Source: Sciurus carolinensis | Lineage: Eukaryota; Chordata; Mammalia; Rodentia; Sciuridae | Direction: 5' to 3' | DNA length: 64,000 bases | Assembly: GCF_902686445.1 (NCBI RefSeq) | Contig: NC_062232.1 | Span: 72,247,440 to 72,311,439, forward strand | Shown: piece by piece, positions 35,795 to 47,300 of the stretch | Position numbering within the stretch: the stretch's first letter is position 1 | Layout of the letters: each line of letters starts with the position of its first letter | Translations under genes and position numbers: made by a program | The notes under the pieces: model-generated | What the model was told of the DNA's origin: nothing | What the model saw: only the letters and a program-made list of their open reading frames with translations | The model's database searches: none

Positions 35795-36061
35795 TGGTTT
35801 ACCACGGGGACTCGTGTAATGGGGGGTGAAGGGCGCAGTGTCAATAACCACACAGACACCGGGATCCAGGTAAGAGCAGGCAAGCTTGTAGCTGCTGACT
35901 CATTTATTGTGGAAGCTGCTTCTTCTTTTATTGAGTACCTATCCAATCAGGCATCAATCAGCATGTCACACCACTCGAAACAAGCAATCATTCAGTCTCC
36001 TAGAACCACCAATCATTTGAGGGTTTTGTATTTTGCACCAATGGGGATATATTATGCCACA
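35795..36061 (-). mobile_element. Short LTR-like element (267 bp)
   Basis: On the minus strand it opens TGTGGCATAATATATCCCC and ends CCCCGTGGTAAACCA. It holds two CCAAT-type boxes (GATTGG), AATAAA signals and an R/U5-like end (TGTGTGGTTATTGACACTG). ATTTTCTA occurs directly on both sides (35787-35794 and 36062-36069), an 8 bp duplication, longer than the 4-6 bp usual for retroviral integration. No coding region is present. An internally deleted solo LTR is my preferred reading. A DNA transposon is the alternative suggested by the 8 bp duplication, but terminal inverted repeats are not evident. Confidence 0.55.
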
Positions 36062-36257
36062 ATTTTCTATTGATCAAACAATGAAAATTTACACTAAATT
36101 TGCAGGATTTTTTAAAATTAGAAATATTTTTATACTTATGCATCAGAGCATTTTCACATTATGTATAAAATGAAAGCATATGAATAAATAATATATTTAT
36201 TCCTGGTCATCTTCTACAGGGCACAATCTGGCACATAGAGTATTTGATTACAACACA

Positions 36258-36350
36258 ATTTTTTTTTTTCTTTGCGGTGCTGGGGATTGAACCCAGGGCC
36301 TTGTGCTTGCAAGGCAAGAACTCTACCAACTGAGCTATATCCCCAGCCCC
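36258..36350 (-). mobile_element. ID SINE
   Basis: Little-diverged antisense ID: GGTGCTGGGGATTGAACCC, GGCAAGAACTCTACCAACTG, AGCTATATCCCCAGCCCC. The poly-T at the left is the reversed tail. Confidence 0.95.
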
Positions 36351-36354
36351 CCAG

Positions 36355-36448
36355 TTTTTTTTTCCCCTCTGAGGCCCCGGGAATTTGAACTGCGGCCCTT
36401 GCACATGCTAGGTGAGTGCTCTCCGACATGAGCTATTTCTTCAGCTCC
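36355..36448 (-). mobile_element. ID SINE, older copy abutting the previous one
   Basis: A more diverged antisense ID (GAATTTGAACTGCGGCCC, GCTAGGTGAGTGCTCTCC, GAGCTATTTCTTCAGCTCC). It sits tail-to-head next to the younger copy. Confidence 0.75.
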
Positions 36449-37002
36449 ACAATTTTTTGTAAGATGATGAAAGTCAAGAGAAAAAAACATATTCTAAGTG
36501 AATAAAATATCCATCATCACAATAGAATGACTGCTGTTTAAAAATATATTACTCTTGGTCAGGTTAGAAATTCTAGTGAAGCAAAGGAATTCATTCTCAT
36601 TTTTCAAAGTAGGCACAGTGAAAAAATTAAAGAAAAGTTAGAATTTTAAGAAATTAAAAACCTTGTAATAAACTAGCATTCTCTGAATTTGAAGGAGCAT
36701 ATCATTAGCAAGACCACTTTTTAACTTCATTTGCAAAACAGATTTGCAAGCATAATTTCTGATTATAATAACATCTTCCAACACCTCCCTATACTTCATC
36801 ATGAATTTCTCAAAATCACAGGTCACAGCAGAGAAAAAAAAAAAAAAAAAAAGAAGAAGAAACTGATTACATATTAGTAACTCTTTGTTCAAGGTGGGTA
36901 AAAGAATATATCCTAAAGACATCTGGAGATGTATCTTTAAAGCATGAATAATTCTGAATTTAAAGCAAGAATATCCAGCTAAACAAGTTCTAAGGTTACT
37001 AT
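36449..37002. other. Anonymous AT-rich DNA
   Basis: No gene. A poly-A run at 36835-36852 is followed by (GAA)n. Nothing else recognised. Confidence 0.5.
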
Positions 37003-37015
37003 AAATATGACTCCT

Positions 37016-37126
37016 AAGGGGGCTGGGGAGATAGCTCAGTCAGTAGAGTGCTCAGTCAGTAGAGTGCTTGCCTTGTAAGCACAAGGCCCTGGGTTCGATT
37101 CCCAGCACCAAAAAAAAAAAAAAAAA
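37016..37126 (+). mobile_element. ID SINE with internal 16 bp duplication
   Basis: Sense ID element flanked by a perfect 13 bp duplication AAATATGACTCCT (37003-37015 and 37127-37139). Its A-box area carries GCTCAGTCAGTAGAGT twice in direct succession, absent from the other ID copies here. The B-box (GGTTCGATTCCCAGCACC) is intact. Confidence 0.95.
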
Positions 37127-37139
37127 AAATATGACTCCT

Positions 37140-38507
37140 TAGAAAATAGTCTATATATCATCCCATGTTGTTCAACTTACCTGGCTAAAAGACAGAAGAT
37201 ATTCTTCTTAAAGTATCAGTATAGGTCTTCAATTAAGAAAGTGCTTTTCTAACTTCATTGTTTCATCATACATAAAAATGTTTAATAGGAAAATACCTTA
37301 GGGACAATTCAGTATAAATCCTTCATTTTACACAGGAGGAATTAAACTTTAAGGTTTTTTTTTGAATCTTAAAAAAAATCTCATGAAAGTAAATATCATT
37401 TTGTTATATATGTACATATACTAATTTCAATGTGAGCTGTTTTCTAAAATGTGTAGTTTAATTTGTCATACAATTAATATGCATAATATGTATTATTTCT
37501 TAATTAAAACAAAACTAGGCTAAATATCAAAACTAGAAAATCAGTTTTATTTGAAATAATAAAAAGAAAAGACACGTCTTTTTTTTTTGTAGAGAACATT
37601 ACATAATCGTGCCACAATTGTAATAAAAATATAGGTCTTGGGAAGTTTTATAAGCATTATTATGTCTATTTATGAGCAGTTACTGTGTTCCTTCATATTC
37701 TTCTTATCCATATACAGGAAATTGAAGGAGAAAACCTTTGTCAGTGATGCTTTTCAGATGCATTGTTAACATAAAGGGGTTCTTCAGTTTCTATGGTAAA
37801 CAGAACAATCAGCAAAAACTGCAAATGCTATCTACAATTCTAACCACGAGTTTAGCAATATCATGTGATGACAGCTGAGATGTGAGATATGGACCATCAA
37901 GTTTGCTTAACATTGATCACAGCAGTCTTTTCAACTTCAAATGAACCTGAGAGGTCTTTGTATTATTATCTTGAATTAATCTTTCAGTATTAAAGGAAAT
38001 TGAATTTTGTAAGAATATAATTCACTCTCTATAAAATAAATACACAACCTTTTTTCTTTTTGAATTAATGTTTTATGTTGTCTTTGTTCTCTCTTATTAC
38101 ATTATAATCATTTTTTAAAATAAAAATAATGGGAACCTTCAGGATTTTACTTCAATGGAATGAACAATTATTCTGTTTGTTGATCGGTAAGGAAAATTAT
38201 TACTAATGGAATTAGTAATGCATTAGCACTATCTGTCCACAAGACATCATGAATGGGGGTGGTGGCATCGAGCAAAATGGATAGTCACAGAAAGTAATTA
38301 TATTAAAAAATGAGGGTTACCATTTACATCCACATAATCAGCAATATCAACTTAAAGGTGAATGGCAAAATGAGAATCATATCCTATAGGCACTTATTTA
38401 AAAAATGAATTTGCCCAAGGGTAAAGTAAAATTTGAAAATATTTGCCAATTTTTATCAAGTAATTTAAAACTGTATGTGTACTTCTTTAATTTGGACTAT
38501 CTTATTT
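37140..38507. other. Anonymous AT-rich DNA
   Basis: No gene. 37280-37345 is faintly like an ancient SINE/LINE end (CCTTCATTTTACACAGGAGG) but too short to assign. Confidence 0.5.
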
Positions 38508-38700
38508 AAGTGTCATATAAACATATAAGGAAGTTATTATTATTATTCCTAAATATTAAAAGTTAACAAATTGAGGTTTAAGAAGATTATAGTATAACCA
38601 AAGTAAAATAGTTGATAAATAAAAAAATCAGAATTTAAATCTAGGTCTATATGCCCATCAAGCTAGAATTCTTAATAAATGCACATGCTTCATCTTCTAG
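38508..38700 (+). mobile_element. MIR-like ancient SINE
   Basis: The run of words AGTTATTATTATTATTCC, AAATTGAGGTTTAAGAAG, CAGAATTTAAATCTAGGTC, ending near AATTCTTAATAAATGCAC, follows the order of the MIR core and 3' half with heavy divergence. Confidence 0.6.
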
Positions 38701-38777
38701 AATATACTGCATATTTCCATTAAGGGAAAAAATTATTTTGTTTTCTTTATTATTTTGTTGTTCATGTCTATCAAACT

Positions 38778-38876
38778 TCCTGATATATATATATATAACA
38801 TATATATATTATACATATATAACATATATATAACATATAACATATATAGCATATATATATGTTATACATATATAAA
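38778..38876. repeat. AT-rich self-complementary repeat
   Basis: TATA/ACATATA units over about 100 bp with several inverted-repeat possibilities, for example AACATATATATATT-like blocks on both strands. It could form a cruciform. Confidence 0.8.
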
Positions 38877-39253
38877 TTTTTTTTCAATGAATACTTGCTG
38901 AATGAATGGATGATTATTAAAGTATGAAATATGTAGGCTTTTAAGGAAAAAGACAAGGAAGAATAACCCAAAGAACAATTATAAAGCAAATGGTTCATTA
39001 AATACTAGTGATAAGACACAAATGAAAAATAACATTCTCTGAACCTACAGCAAAATAAAATTCAAAGATAAAATTCCCCAAGAGGATTCTGATGCCAGGG
39101 GATTTTGGGAAAACAAAACAAAACCAAAACTCTTTCAAATAGGTAAGGGAAGGAGAAATTACTAAAAAAAGTAAAAAAAAAAAAAAAAAAAGAACCCAGA
39201 GAGAATATGACGTTGGCATTGACCGCTTCATTTCTTTAGAATAGCTTTAAATT

Positions 39254-39464
39254 GCTGGGTGTGGTGGTGCATTTATGTAATCCCAGCAGCTCAGAGGCTG
39301 AGGCAGGAGGATCGTAGGTTCAAAGCCGACCTCAGCAAAAGTGAGGCACTAAGCAACTCAGTGAGATCCTGTCTCTAAATAAAATACAAAATAGGGCTGG
39401 GGATGTGGCTCAGTGTTTGAGTGCCCTTAGTTTATCCCCAGTATCCATCCCCCCCAAAAAAAAG
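39254..39464 (+). mobile_element. B1-dID SINE
   Basis: Sense dimer with B1 half (GCTGGGTGTGGTGGTGCAT, GAGGCTGAGGCAGGAGGATC), linker (TAAATAAAATACAAAATAGG) and ID half (GCTGGGGATGTGGCTCAGTG). The duplication TAGCTTTAAATT / TAGCTTTAATTT flanks it. Confidence 0.92.
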
Positions 39465-40800
39465 TAGCTTTAATTTTGAAAATGTTGCAAATATATTATA
39501 GGTATTCCCATATACACAATGCCCTATTACCCTTTCTATAGTAATAAATTACATTATCATGGTGTATTTGCCAAAACAGATCAATATTGATATATCACTA
39601 TTAACTAAAGTCCACGTTTTTCAGATTTGCTTATTTTTTACCCAATGTCTTTTTTCTAAGATCTCTTCCAAAGTACAACATTAATTTAGTCAATATGTCT
39701 CCTTGAGCTCCTCTTGCCTATAATAGGCTTACCAATGTCCCTATATTTTGAAGACCTTGTCAAGTTTGTGGCATATTCTTCAGGTATTTTATAGAATGAC
39801 CTTAATTATGCTATGTCAAATGATTTGTTCATGATTAGACTGGGATCGTATTTTTTTTTTTTTGGAAGAACACTACAAATGTAAAGTACCTTTACCATCA
39901 TATTGTATCAAGCATAAATGTATCAATACAACTAATCACTGGTACTGTTAACCTTGGACACTTGACAAAATAAGTTTTTGTCAAAATTCTTCACTCATAA
40001 AAACGAGTCTTTGTCTCACTTTACTTTCTTTAAAAGAAAGACCCTACATGCAGCCACACTTAAGGAATGGGCTCCTGGAGTGCAGAGAATCTATGTAAAA
40101 TATTTGGAGTTCTAAACAGGACATTTGTCTATTCTCTCCCATTTGTTTACATATTTATTCATTTATATGCATTGCTAAGAACTTCTGGATTTTTGTTTTA
40201 TACTTTGGTTATAATATAATGGTAGTTTATTTTGTTAATCATGTTATTATAGCTTTGGTCATTGGGAACTCTTTAAGTAAACTCCTGTGTCAATTTCAAA
40301 CACACCATTATTGTGTGTGTGTTTTTAAAAATTTAATTGTTGAAAATTTCTTTCACTTTCTGTCATTACACAATGTCCCATGCTAATCTTTTATATTTCT
40401 TATCACAACCTAAAAATCAGTTATTTTATAGGTAAAGCTGATTGTTTATTGAATGATGGCATTAAAAATCAAGTATGATTTATTGACTCTGGTTACTGGT
40501 TGTGGTAATTGTTATTGATGTGTCATTGTTTAGGTCTTCTCAGCAAGAAGATCAATTTTTGTATATGTGTATATAAGTCTATGTGTATATACATTTTATA
40601 AATCCATGACTATATATGTACATTTCTATTTGTGTTAAACTAATTATTCTTCCATAATTAGGTTTCAAATTTTAGAATCTTAGTATAACAATCACTGTAG
40701 CTTGTCTCTATGCTTGTATTTCAACAGAAACAATCAGTCTGTCATCATTCAATATCTATTTTCTTAATTGTTCAATCTAGTAAACATTTATAGTGGTTTC
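39465..40800 (+). mobile_element. Ancient mammalian L1 (L1M-type) untranslated region
   Basis: A 1.3 kb stretch whose word order matches a long, well-known mammalian repeat that I believe is L1M UTR: TATTAACTAAAGTCCACG, then TGTCTCCTTGAGCTCCTC, CATGATTAGACTGGGATCG, TTTATACTTTGGTTATAAT, TTGGTCATTGGGAACTCTTT. A further piece of the same family is at 62741-62925. The assignment to L1M is from memory and uncertain; that it is an old interspersed repeat is more certain. Confidence 0.5.
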
Positions 40801-40819
40801 AGAATTGTTAGTCCTTGTT

Positions 40820-40925
40820 CCAGGTAGAGCTCAGTGGTAGAGTGGTTACCAAGTGGTAGAGTGGTTACCAACTATGCACTGGGCCCTGGATTCAATTCCA
40901 GCACTGAAGAAACAAACAAATAAAC
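40820..40925 (+). mobile_element. ID SINE with internal 19 bp duplication
   Basis: Sense ID element in which AGTGGTAGAGTGGTTACCA occurs twice in tandem (about 40831-40868), just downstream of the A-box start. The B-box region (CTGGATTCAATTCCAGCACT) and a (AAAC)n-like tail follow. Confidence 0.85.
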
Positions 40926-41524
40926 CACAGTTGTTTGTCATTACCTCACATAAACTTCTCTATGAAATAAAACACAAAATGTGACATATATAATATCTTC
41001 TAGAAAAGATCCTACAATTTGAAATAAAAGGACACTAGATATTAATGTAAAGACAAATGAAAATTTAAGTACCCCTAGTAAAAATAAGCACATGGATAAT
41101 TATAAAAGCAAGAATTATTGCATCTTTCATTAGGAAATCGCTTTTTATTTTCTATAGGATTGAACATACAAGAGAATAAAATGAGTACAAATACATGTAA
41201 GTAGGTACACACAATACATGAAGATGTACATATGACATCTACAGTATATAGTGGTAGAATAGAAGAATAAAGACATATAAGCCTTGTGTGCAAATAATAT
41301 CAACTTGGTGTCAATATAAAATAGATCATTATTACTAGGATGTTGTATACAATCTCTACAGTGATTACAAAATATGTCTATGGAATATATTTAAAAAGAA
41401 ATTAGAAGAAAATTAAAATGTGTAACAATAAAATATTACTAAAAATAAATCAGGAATAAAGTGTAGGATGGACAAAAAATCTGAATGACATATGGAAGAT
41501 AAAATGGAATCATATGTCATGTCA
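40926..41524. other. Anonymous AT-rich DNA
   Basis: Nothing recognised with confidence. Confidence 0.5.
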
Positions 41525-42240
41525 TTTCAGTAATTACTTCTAATATAAATGAATTAAACTTCCACAATCTAAAAATAGAATAGTCGATAGATTTAATTTT
41601 TCAAAAAAGTATCAAACTATACCCTGTCTACAAAAACCTCACAATAGATTTAAGGGCATGCATAGTTTGAAATTTAGAGGATGGAAATACATCCATATAA
41701 ATAGGAACTATAATACAGCAGTAGTGGTCATGATAATACAAAAACATAATCTTCACTGCAAATTCTCAAAAACACTTTTAAAATAACTAGCACCAATTCT
41801 TCTGAAATTTTTCTAAAATTGGAAGACAAGAAAACATTTCCTAATACACTCTATGTGGCCAGCAGTGCCCTGATTTGAAAGATAAAGACTCTATATAAAA
41901 ATTAAAAACCATTAGTCCTGAAAGATATTAATTTTTTAAAAAAAATCAAAAAAATACAAACTGAATGCAACATCATATTAAAATAATTATACACCAAGAC
42001 CAAATGGATAAATCCTGGACTACAAGGGTGGTATATCTTGGTAAAATCAATTAAAATAGTATGCCACTTTAACTGAGTGAAGAAAGAATGACACTGGTAT
42101 CTCAACTGATTCTAGAGAAGAATTTTAAATAAACATTACTTGAAAAAAACAGTGAATAAAATAGGTATAAAAAGAAACCACCTTGATAAAAATAAAGTAC
42201 AAAAAGGAAAAAAAAAAAAAACAGCTAACATGATGCTCAG
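41525..42240 (+). mobile_element. Old L1 ORF2 fragment
   Basis: Sense ORF2 relic. Endonuclease-proximal words lie around 41530-41640, then GGAAGACAAGAAAACATTTCC and TCTATGTGGCCAGCAGTGCC (about 41820-41870). RT-proximal sequence follows up to about 42240. Large internal parts are missing. Confidence 0.65.
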
Positions 42241-42291
42241 AGGTAACAGCTATTTTTTTTTTTTTCCTTCTAAGATCAAAAATAACATATG

Positions 42292-42510
42292 GGTTGGATG
42301 TGGTGACACAAACTTATAATCACAGCAATTTAGGAGGCTGAGGCAGGTGGATCACCAGTTAAAGACCAGTCTCAGCAACTTACTAAGACCCTACATCAAA
42401 AAAAAAAAAAAAAAAAGGGCTGGGATGTAGCTCACTGGTAGAACCTGTCTGGGTTCAAATAGCAGTACCAAAAAAAAAAAAAAATAATAATAATAATAAT
42501 AATAATAACC
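42292..42510 (+). mobile_element. B1-dID SINE with (AAT)n tail
   Basis: B1 half (TTGGATGTGGTGACACAAAC, GGAGGCTGAGGCAGGTGG), an A-run linker, ID half (GGCTGGGATGTAGCTCACTG) and an A tail that has grown into (AAT)8 at 42485-42508. Confidence 0.88.
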
Positions 42511-42973
42511 TGAATAACTTATGGATGCCTACATTTATAATTTATATCCTCATAGAACTGCATGTTCCAGTTAAAAAAATTTAGGTTTGGAAAAATGTTA
42601 CAAGGGTTCCAATGATCCTAGCTTTATCTTCCTTATTATGGTATGATACATTTTTGTGTGTGTATATATACATATAGTAAGAAAATATCCTCTATTTATT
42701 CCATCTCTTATTACCTGTAACATCATATGTATTGACTTTACATCAGTATTTAAGTATTTTTGGTTTGCATATCTATTTCAGCTATGGATACAATGAGAAG
42801 AGTACATAAGGATTTCACCTCTTCTTGTGGAAGAGGGATTAGCATGTTTTCAGTTATAAACAGAAACATGATGTCACATTAGGCAGAGTTATGGCCTTGC
42901 TATTATCTCTATTTCAAGAATAAGAATGGCTTAAGGAGATGCACATAAATTCAAAGTTGAAAAGGGGTGGAGT

Positions 42974-43494
42974 TGTGATAGATAATTATGTGTCAGCTTG
43001 CCTGCACTAAGGAATGCCCAGATAGCTGGTAAAATATTCTGTCTTCGTGGGTATGTAAGGTTATCCCCAAAATAAATTAGCATTTGATTTGGTGAATTAA
43101 TTAAATGAGATGGCACTGCCCAAAGTCGGTGAGCATCATTCAATCAGCATAGGACCTAAATAGAAGAAAAAGGCAGAGAAAGTATGAATTTCCTACCTTT
43201 ACTTGAGCTGAGACATTGAACATTATTTTAACACAGATATAAATTCTCCTGGTACTTGAGTTCTCAGACTGAGACCAGGGCTTACACCATGGGACTTCTT
43301 ATTGTCAGGACTTGGAATGTGATATTAATTATACCACTGAATTTCATAGCTCTCCAGTGGGTAGATCATGGAGATTCTAGGACTCCATAATAACATAAGT
43401 AAGTCAATTCTTATAATAAATCTCCTCTTCTATTCCTACATTTACATTTATATCTATGTATCTTTCTATAATTCATTCAGAGAACCCTAATACA
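42974..43494 (+). mobile_element. Solo ERVL LTR (MLT2-like)
   Basis: It starts TGTGATAGATAATTATGTGT and has GGAATGCCCAGATAGCTGG, GAGCATCATTCAATCAGC and CTAAATAGAAGAAAAAGGC. It ends AATAAATCTCCTCTTC ... AGAGAACCCTAATACA. This is the order of an MLT2-type ERVL LTR, about 520 bp, with an AATAAA polyadenylation signal. I know the family from memory. Confidence 0.65.
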
Positions 43495-43781
43495 GATGCA
43501 ACAATCTATCTCTTGTGTATAAAGATGTATAAATGATTATTTATCAATATCAGTTTGATAGATTATTTTAAAGATATTTTGTTGTTGCATTATAATTATA
43601 TACAATAGTAGGATTCATTATGCCACATTAATAAATGCATATAAAATAATTTGATCGACCTCATTCCCATCACTTCCTTTTCCCTCCATCTCTCCCTCCC
43701 AGGATCTGCCTTCTCTACTACTGATTTCCCACCTATTATTTTTATTGTTATATTAATTAGCATGGTATATATATATATAGG

Positions 43782-43975
43782 GGATTGTGGAGTCCTCCAG
43801 AAACCTCATGTGTGAGAAAATGAAAGAATACTGAGGTGATATGATTTGATTGAACCCTATATTATGATTGCTAGATAAATTCATAATATGATGAATTGAT
43901 AATTGAAAGGACCACTGTACTGGGTGGTGGTAGATTGTGGATAAAGGAAGTAGGTCATTGAGGGCAAACCTTTAG
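43782..43975 (+). mobile_element. MaLR LTR fragment
   Basis: CTCATGTGTGAGAAAATG, then GGTGATATGATTTGATTG and GAAGTAGGTCATTGAGGG match the 5' half of the LTR group at 5263-5709. The 3' half is missing. Confidence 0.55.
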
Positions 43976-45593
43976 TACTCAAAAAACAAGTACAACAAGA
44001 AGAAGTCCAAAAAAAAAAAAAAAAGTACGGAAAAAAGAGGAGAATAAAATATGAAAATCAAAAGTAAACCCTAGCAATTTCTATTCTCCTGTTCAGAAAG
44101 TCCAAGCAAACCTTTTTTTAACCTATTGTTGCTTCTCCACTTTCACTACCTCTGCTGGAGAATGCCAAGATTTTCTCCTAAGCTTATTTTCTGTACAGAT
44201 TGTAAATTTGTTGGAGAGTGGTGCCCGTGTATATTCAATTTGGTGTGAAAATTTCTTTCAGTTAATCTCTCCCCCCTTGAGCCATTTTGTACCTAGCACT
44301 GTTACAGTTCATTCTTTCCATTCCTTATTTTTTATAGTCTAGAAATTAATATTACTGATTTTCACATGATTGCTAGACACCTGATTAGAATACACCAACA
44401 CAGACCTATTGTTTTAATTCAATCTCAGGGAGATGCTATAATATTGTGGACTCTCTGATCTGTCATTTTCCCAGGGTCTAGTATAATCTTAATCATTAAA
44501 ATACAAATAACCTTTTGTTTCAACAAATACTGAAAAATGAACTTAAAAGTATAGCTAGTGAATAAATGAAAACATTTAGTACCGACAATAAAAAATAGAA
44601 AGAAAAACAATTAGAACACACAGCTGAAATCTTCAATAATAAAAGTAACTGTTATATTTGAATACATATCAATACATTTATTTAAGGTTAATATTACCAG
44701 GAAGAAAATTTCAATCTGTTGAAGTGAATGATATTTCAAAAGCAAATATATACAACACATACTTTTTGATTAACTCTGTGAAAATGAGGATAAATACCAA
44801 AATTAAATACATAATGGGGGAAATATATGATCAGATAATTCAAAATAGAAGGAAAATAGTAACCAATAGACAGTGAAAACAACATTCAAATGAAGCAATA
44901 AATAAAATGTACACAAAAGTTATTTTGAAACTTCATTTTCTAACTCTCAAATTGCCTAAATGCATAATACTGGTATCATCTTTTTTGGCAAGGCTGTTGG
45001 GAAAGAAGAACAGTAATGTATAGGTATCAAAAACAATATTATATAAGAATTATAGAAGGTGACTTGATAAATCCTAATAAAAATATACTTTAACCCAGAA
45101 ATTTCATTTCTAAGAATTTATCTTTAAGTTGTGTAAAAAATATGTATAAACACATGAGCTACTATTTTTACAGCATCATTAATTCAAATTTTATTTTCTG
45201 GAAACAATGTATATGGAAAAATATGGACAACCATTTGACCACTAACTATGGCAAATACTCCCTAGAGGGAACTATGTAAGCTGATAAAGAGGGTAAGGTA
45301 GATATATCTATATATAATAAACATGGTAATTTAAGATTATAGTTAAACAAAAAGGCATAGCAAATATATAGATTATATTTTTAAAATAGGATACTAAAAT
45401 ATATTTGTATATTTTATAAGGAAATAAAAAAGAAATTAAAAGACAAAAATTAATGGAATTTGTTAACAACACGATAGAGAAGAGCAGTGAATGAAAAAGT
45501 TAAGAGAGGTATTGGCATATTTTGAGTGTACCTTTACATGTAGCTTTGAGTTATGAAGAGATATTAAGGATTTACATATTAAAAATTAGAAAA
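43976..45593. other. Anonymous AT-rich DNA
   Basis: No gene. A poly-A run is present at 44008-44023. Short frames have no family resemblance. Confidence 0.5.
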
Positions 45594-45840
45594 TCTGGTT
45601 GTAGTGGTGCATGCCCACAATCCCAACAACTCAGGAGTGTGAGGCAGAAGAATCCCAAGTTGGGGGCTAGTCTCAGCAACTTAATTAGGCCATAAGCAAC
45701 GTAGCAAAACCCTGTCTTAAAATAAAAGATAAAAAGTATTGCATTCCACTGTCATGTATAACTAAATAGAACTAACGACAACAAAAAAGGACTGTAAATA
45801 TAACTCGGTGTAAAGCTCCCCTGGTTTCAATCCCCAGTAC
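45594..45840 (+). mobile_element. B1-dID SINE interrupted by a 52 bp L1 tail
   Basis: B1 half (GTAGTGGTGCATGCCCACAA ... CCCTGTCTTAAAATAAAAG) and ID half (AATATAACTCGGTGTAAAGC ... TTTCAATCCCCAGTAC) are separated by 45737-45788. That insert is the last 50 bp or so of the L1 tail family seen at 13342-13590 (TTCCACTGTCATGTATAAC). Confidence 0.75.
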
Positions 45841-45904
45841 AAAAAGAAAATAGAAAACAGAATAAAACCAAGAAGAATGAATGAAATGCTAATAGTAGGG
45901 AAAA

Positions 45905-47300
45905 AGAGAGAGAAACAAGTGATCCTAGCTGATTTTTTCTCACAAGTGATTTGATTAATTTAGAAAATTCCCCAAAATGATAAGAAAAATCTCTTGAACT
46001 TAATAAGCTATTATAGCAAAATTGTAGGATATGCAAGTAATATAAAAAATCAATAGTGCTTTTGTTTTAAAATACCAGCAATGTACAATTTAAATTTAAA
46101 ATTAAAAATAATAACATCTATGTTAACTTTCCCAATGTTATATATTTAATTATAAATTTAACAAAATATACAGGATCTACATTAGGAAAAACATTAAAGG
46201 AGAGGTAATCCATGTTAGTGGATACAAAGTAACAATGTGGTTAAGATGTCAATTTTCCCCTACAGGAGCTTATTGCAATAAAAAATCCATTCATCCATTT
46301 TCTGGATATTTACATATTGATTTTAATGTTTATATAGTAAGATAAAAACCTAAGAATAGGTAGTATAGTACTGGGGAAGAAGAAAGAATATTGAAACTAC
46401 CCAAATTAAAGATGTATTTAAAAAGTTCAGGAATTAAGACAGAGTGGTATTTGTGAAAGAACAGAAAATACCTCAATAGAATAATATATTAAGCCCAGAA
46501 ATTTATCCAAACAATGATGTTCAACTCATATGGACAAGAAATCAATGATGAAGTGATTTGATGGAAAAGTGATAATCTTTTATTTTTAAAAATATTTTTA
46601 GCTGTTGATGGACGCAATATATTTATTTTTTTTCTGTGGTGCTGAGAATTGAACCCAGTACCTCACACTTGCTGGGCGAGTGTTCTACCACTGAGCCACA
46701 ACCCTGGATAATCTTTTAAAAAATGGTATTGGAACAACTGGACAAATAAATAAAGCAAAAAGAAAGAAGGAAAGAAAAAAAAAGGTTTAGAAAAGTTCTG
46801 ACAACTTTCATAAAAAGTTAACACAAGCAGATCATAGTATTTAATCTAAAATTGAAAGCTATAAAACTACTTTAAATGTTATAAGAGAAATTCTCAATGA
46901 TCTTGGGTTTGGAGGTGAGTTTTTAGATGCAACACTAAAAATAACATCCATGAAAGAAAAATGTTAAATTGTACTTAAGTAAAATGAAAAGGCAAGTAAA
47001 AAATGATTAAAAAATTAAAAAAAAATACGTGATGTATAAAACAAAACTTCTCTACAAGTTATAAAATGACTCATAAAGCTCAACAATAACAATATATCTC
47101 CATTGAAAATGAGCAAGTGATTTAAACAAATGTCTCACCCAAGAAGAAATATTGATGGTAAATAAGCATATGAAAAGATGACCAGTGTCATAGGATAGTA
47201 GGGAATTGCAAATTTAAAAAATAATGAAATACTCCTATTATTATGCTTATTAGAATGGCTGCCATCCAAAAGCTCAGACAATCATCTTCTCTATTTCAAT
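45905..47300 (+). mobile_element. Old L1 ORF2, split by an ID SINE
   Basis: Sense ORF2 relic from just after the RT active site (TTGTAGGATATGCAAGTAAT, about 46021) through the thumb (GTTAAGATGTCAATTTTCC, 46240) to the C-terminal part near 47270 (TATTAGAATGGCTGCCATCC). An ID SINE occupies 46583-46706. Confidence 0.75.
46583..46706 (-). mobile_element. ID SINE with long AT-rich 3' tail
   Basis: Antisense ID head (GTGGTGCTGAGAATTGAACC, GTTCTACCACTGAGCCAC) with the extended tail at its left. It is flanked by a perfect 12 bp duplication GATAATCTTTTA (46571-46582 and 46707-46718). Confidence 0.92.

Noticed and set aside
37016..37126. tRNA gene call for the ID element
   Set aside because: A-box and B-box words are those of an ID SINE. 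Target duplication and A tail show a retroposon, and the cloverleaf is disrupted.
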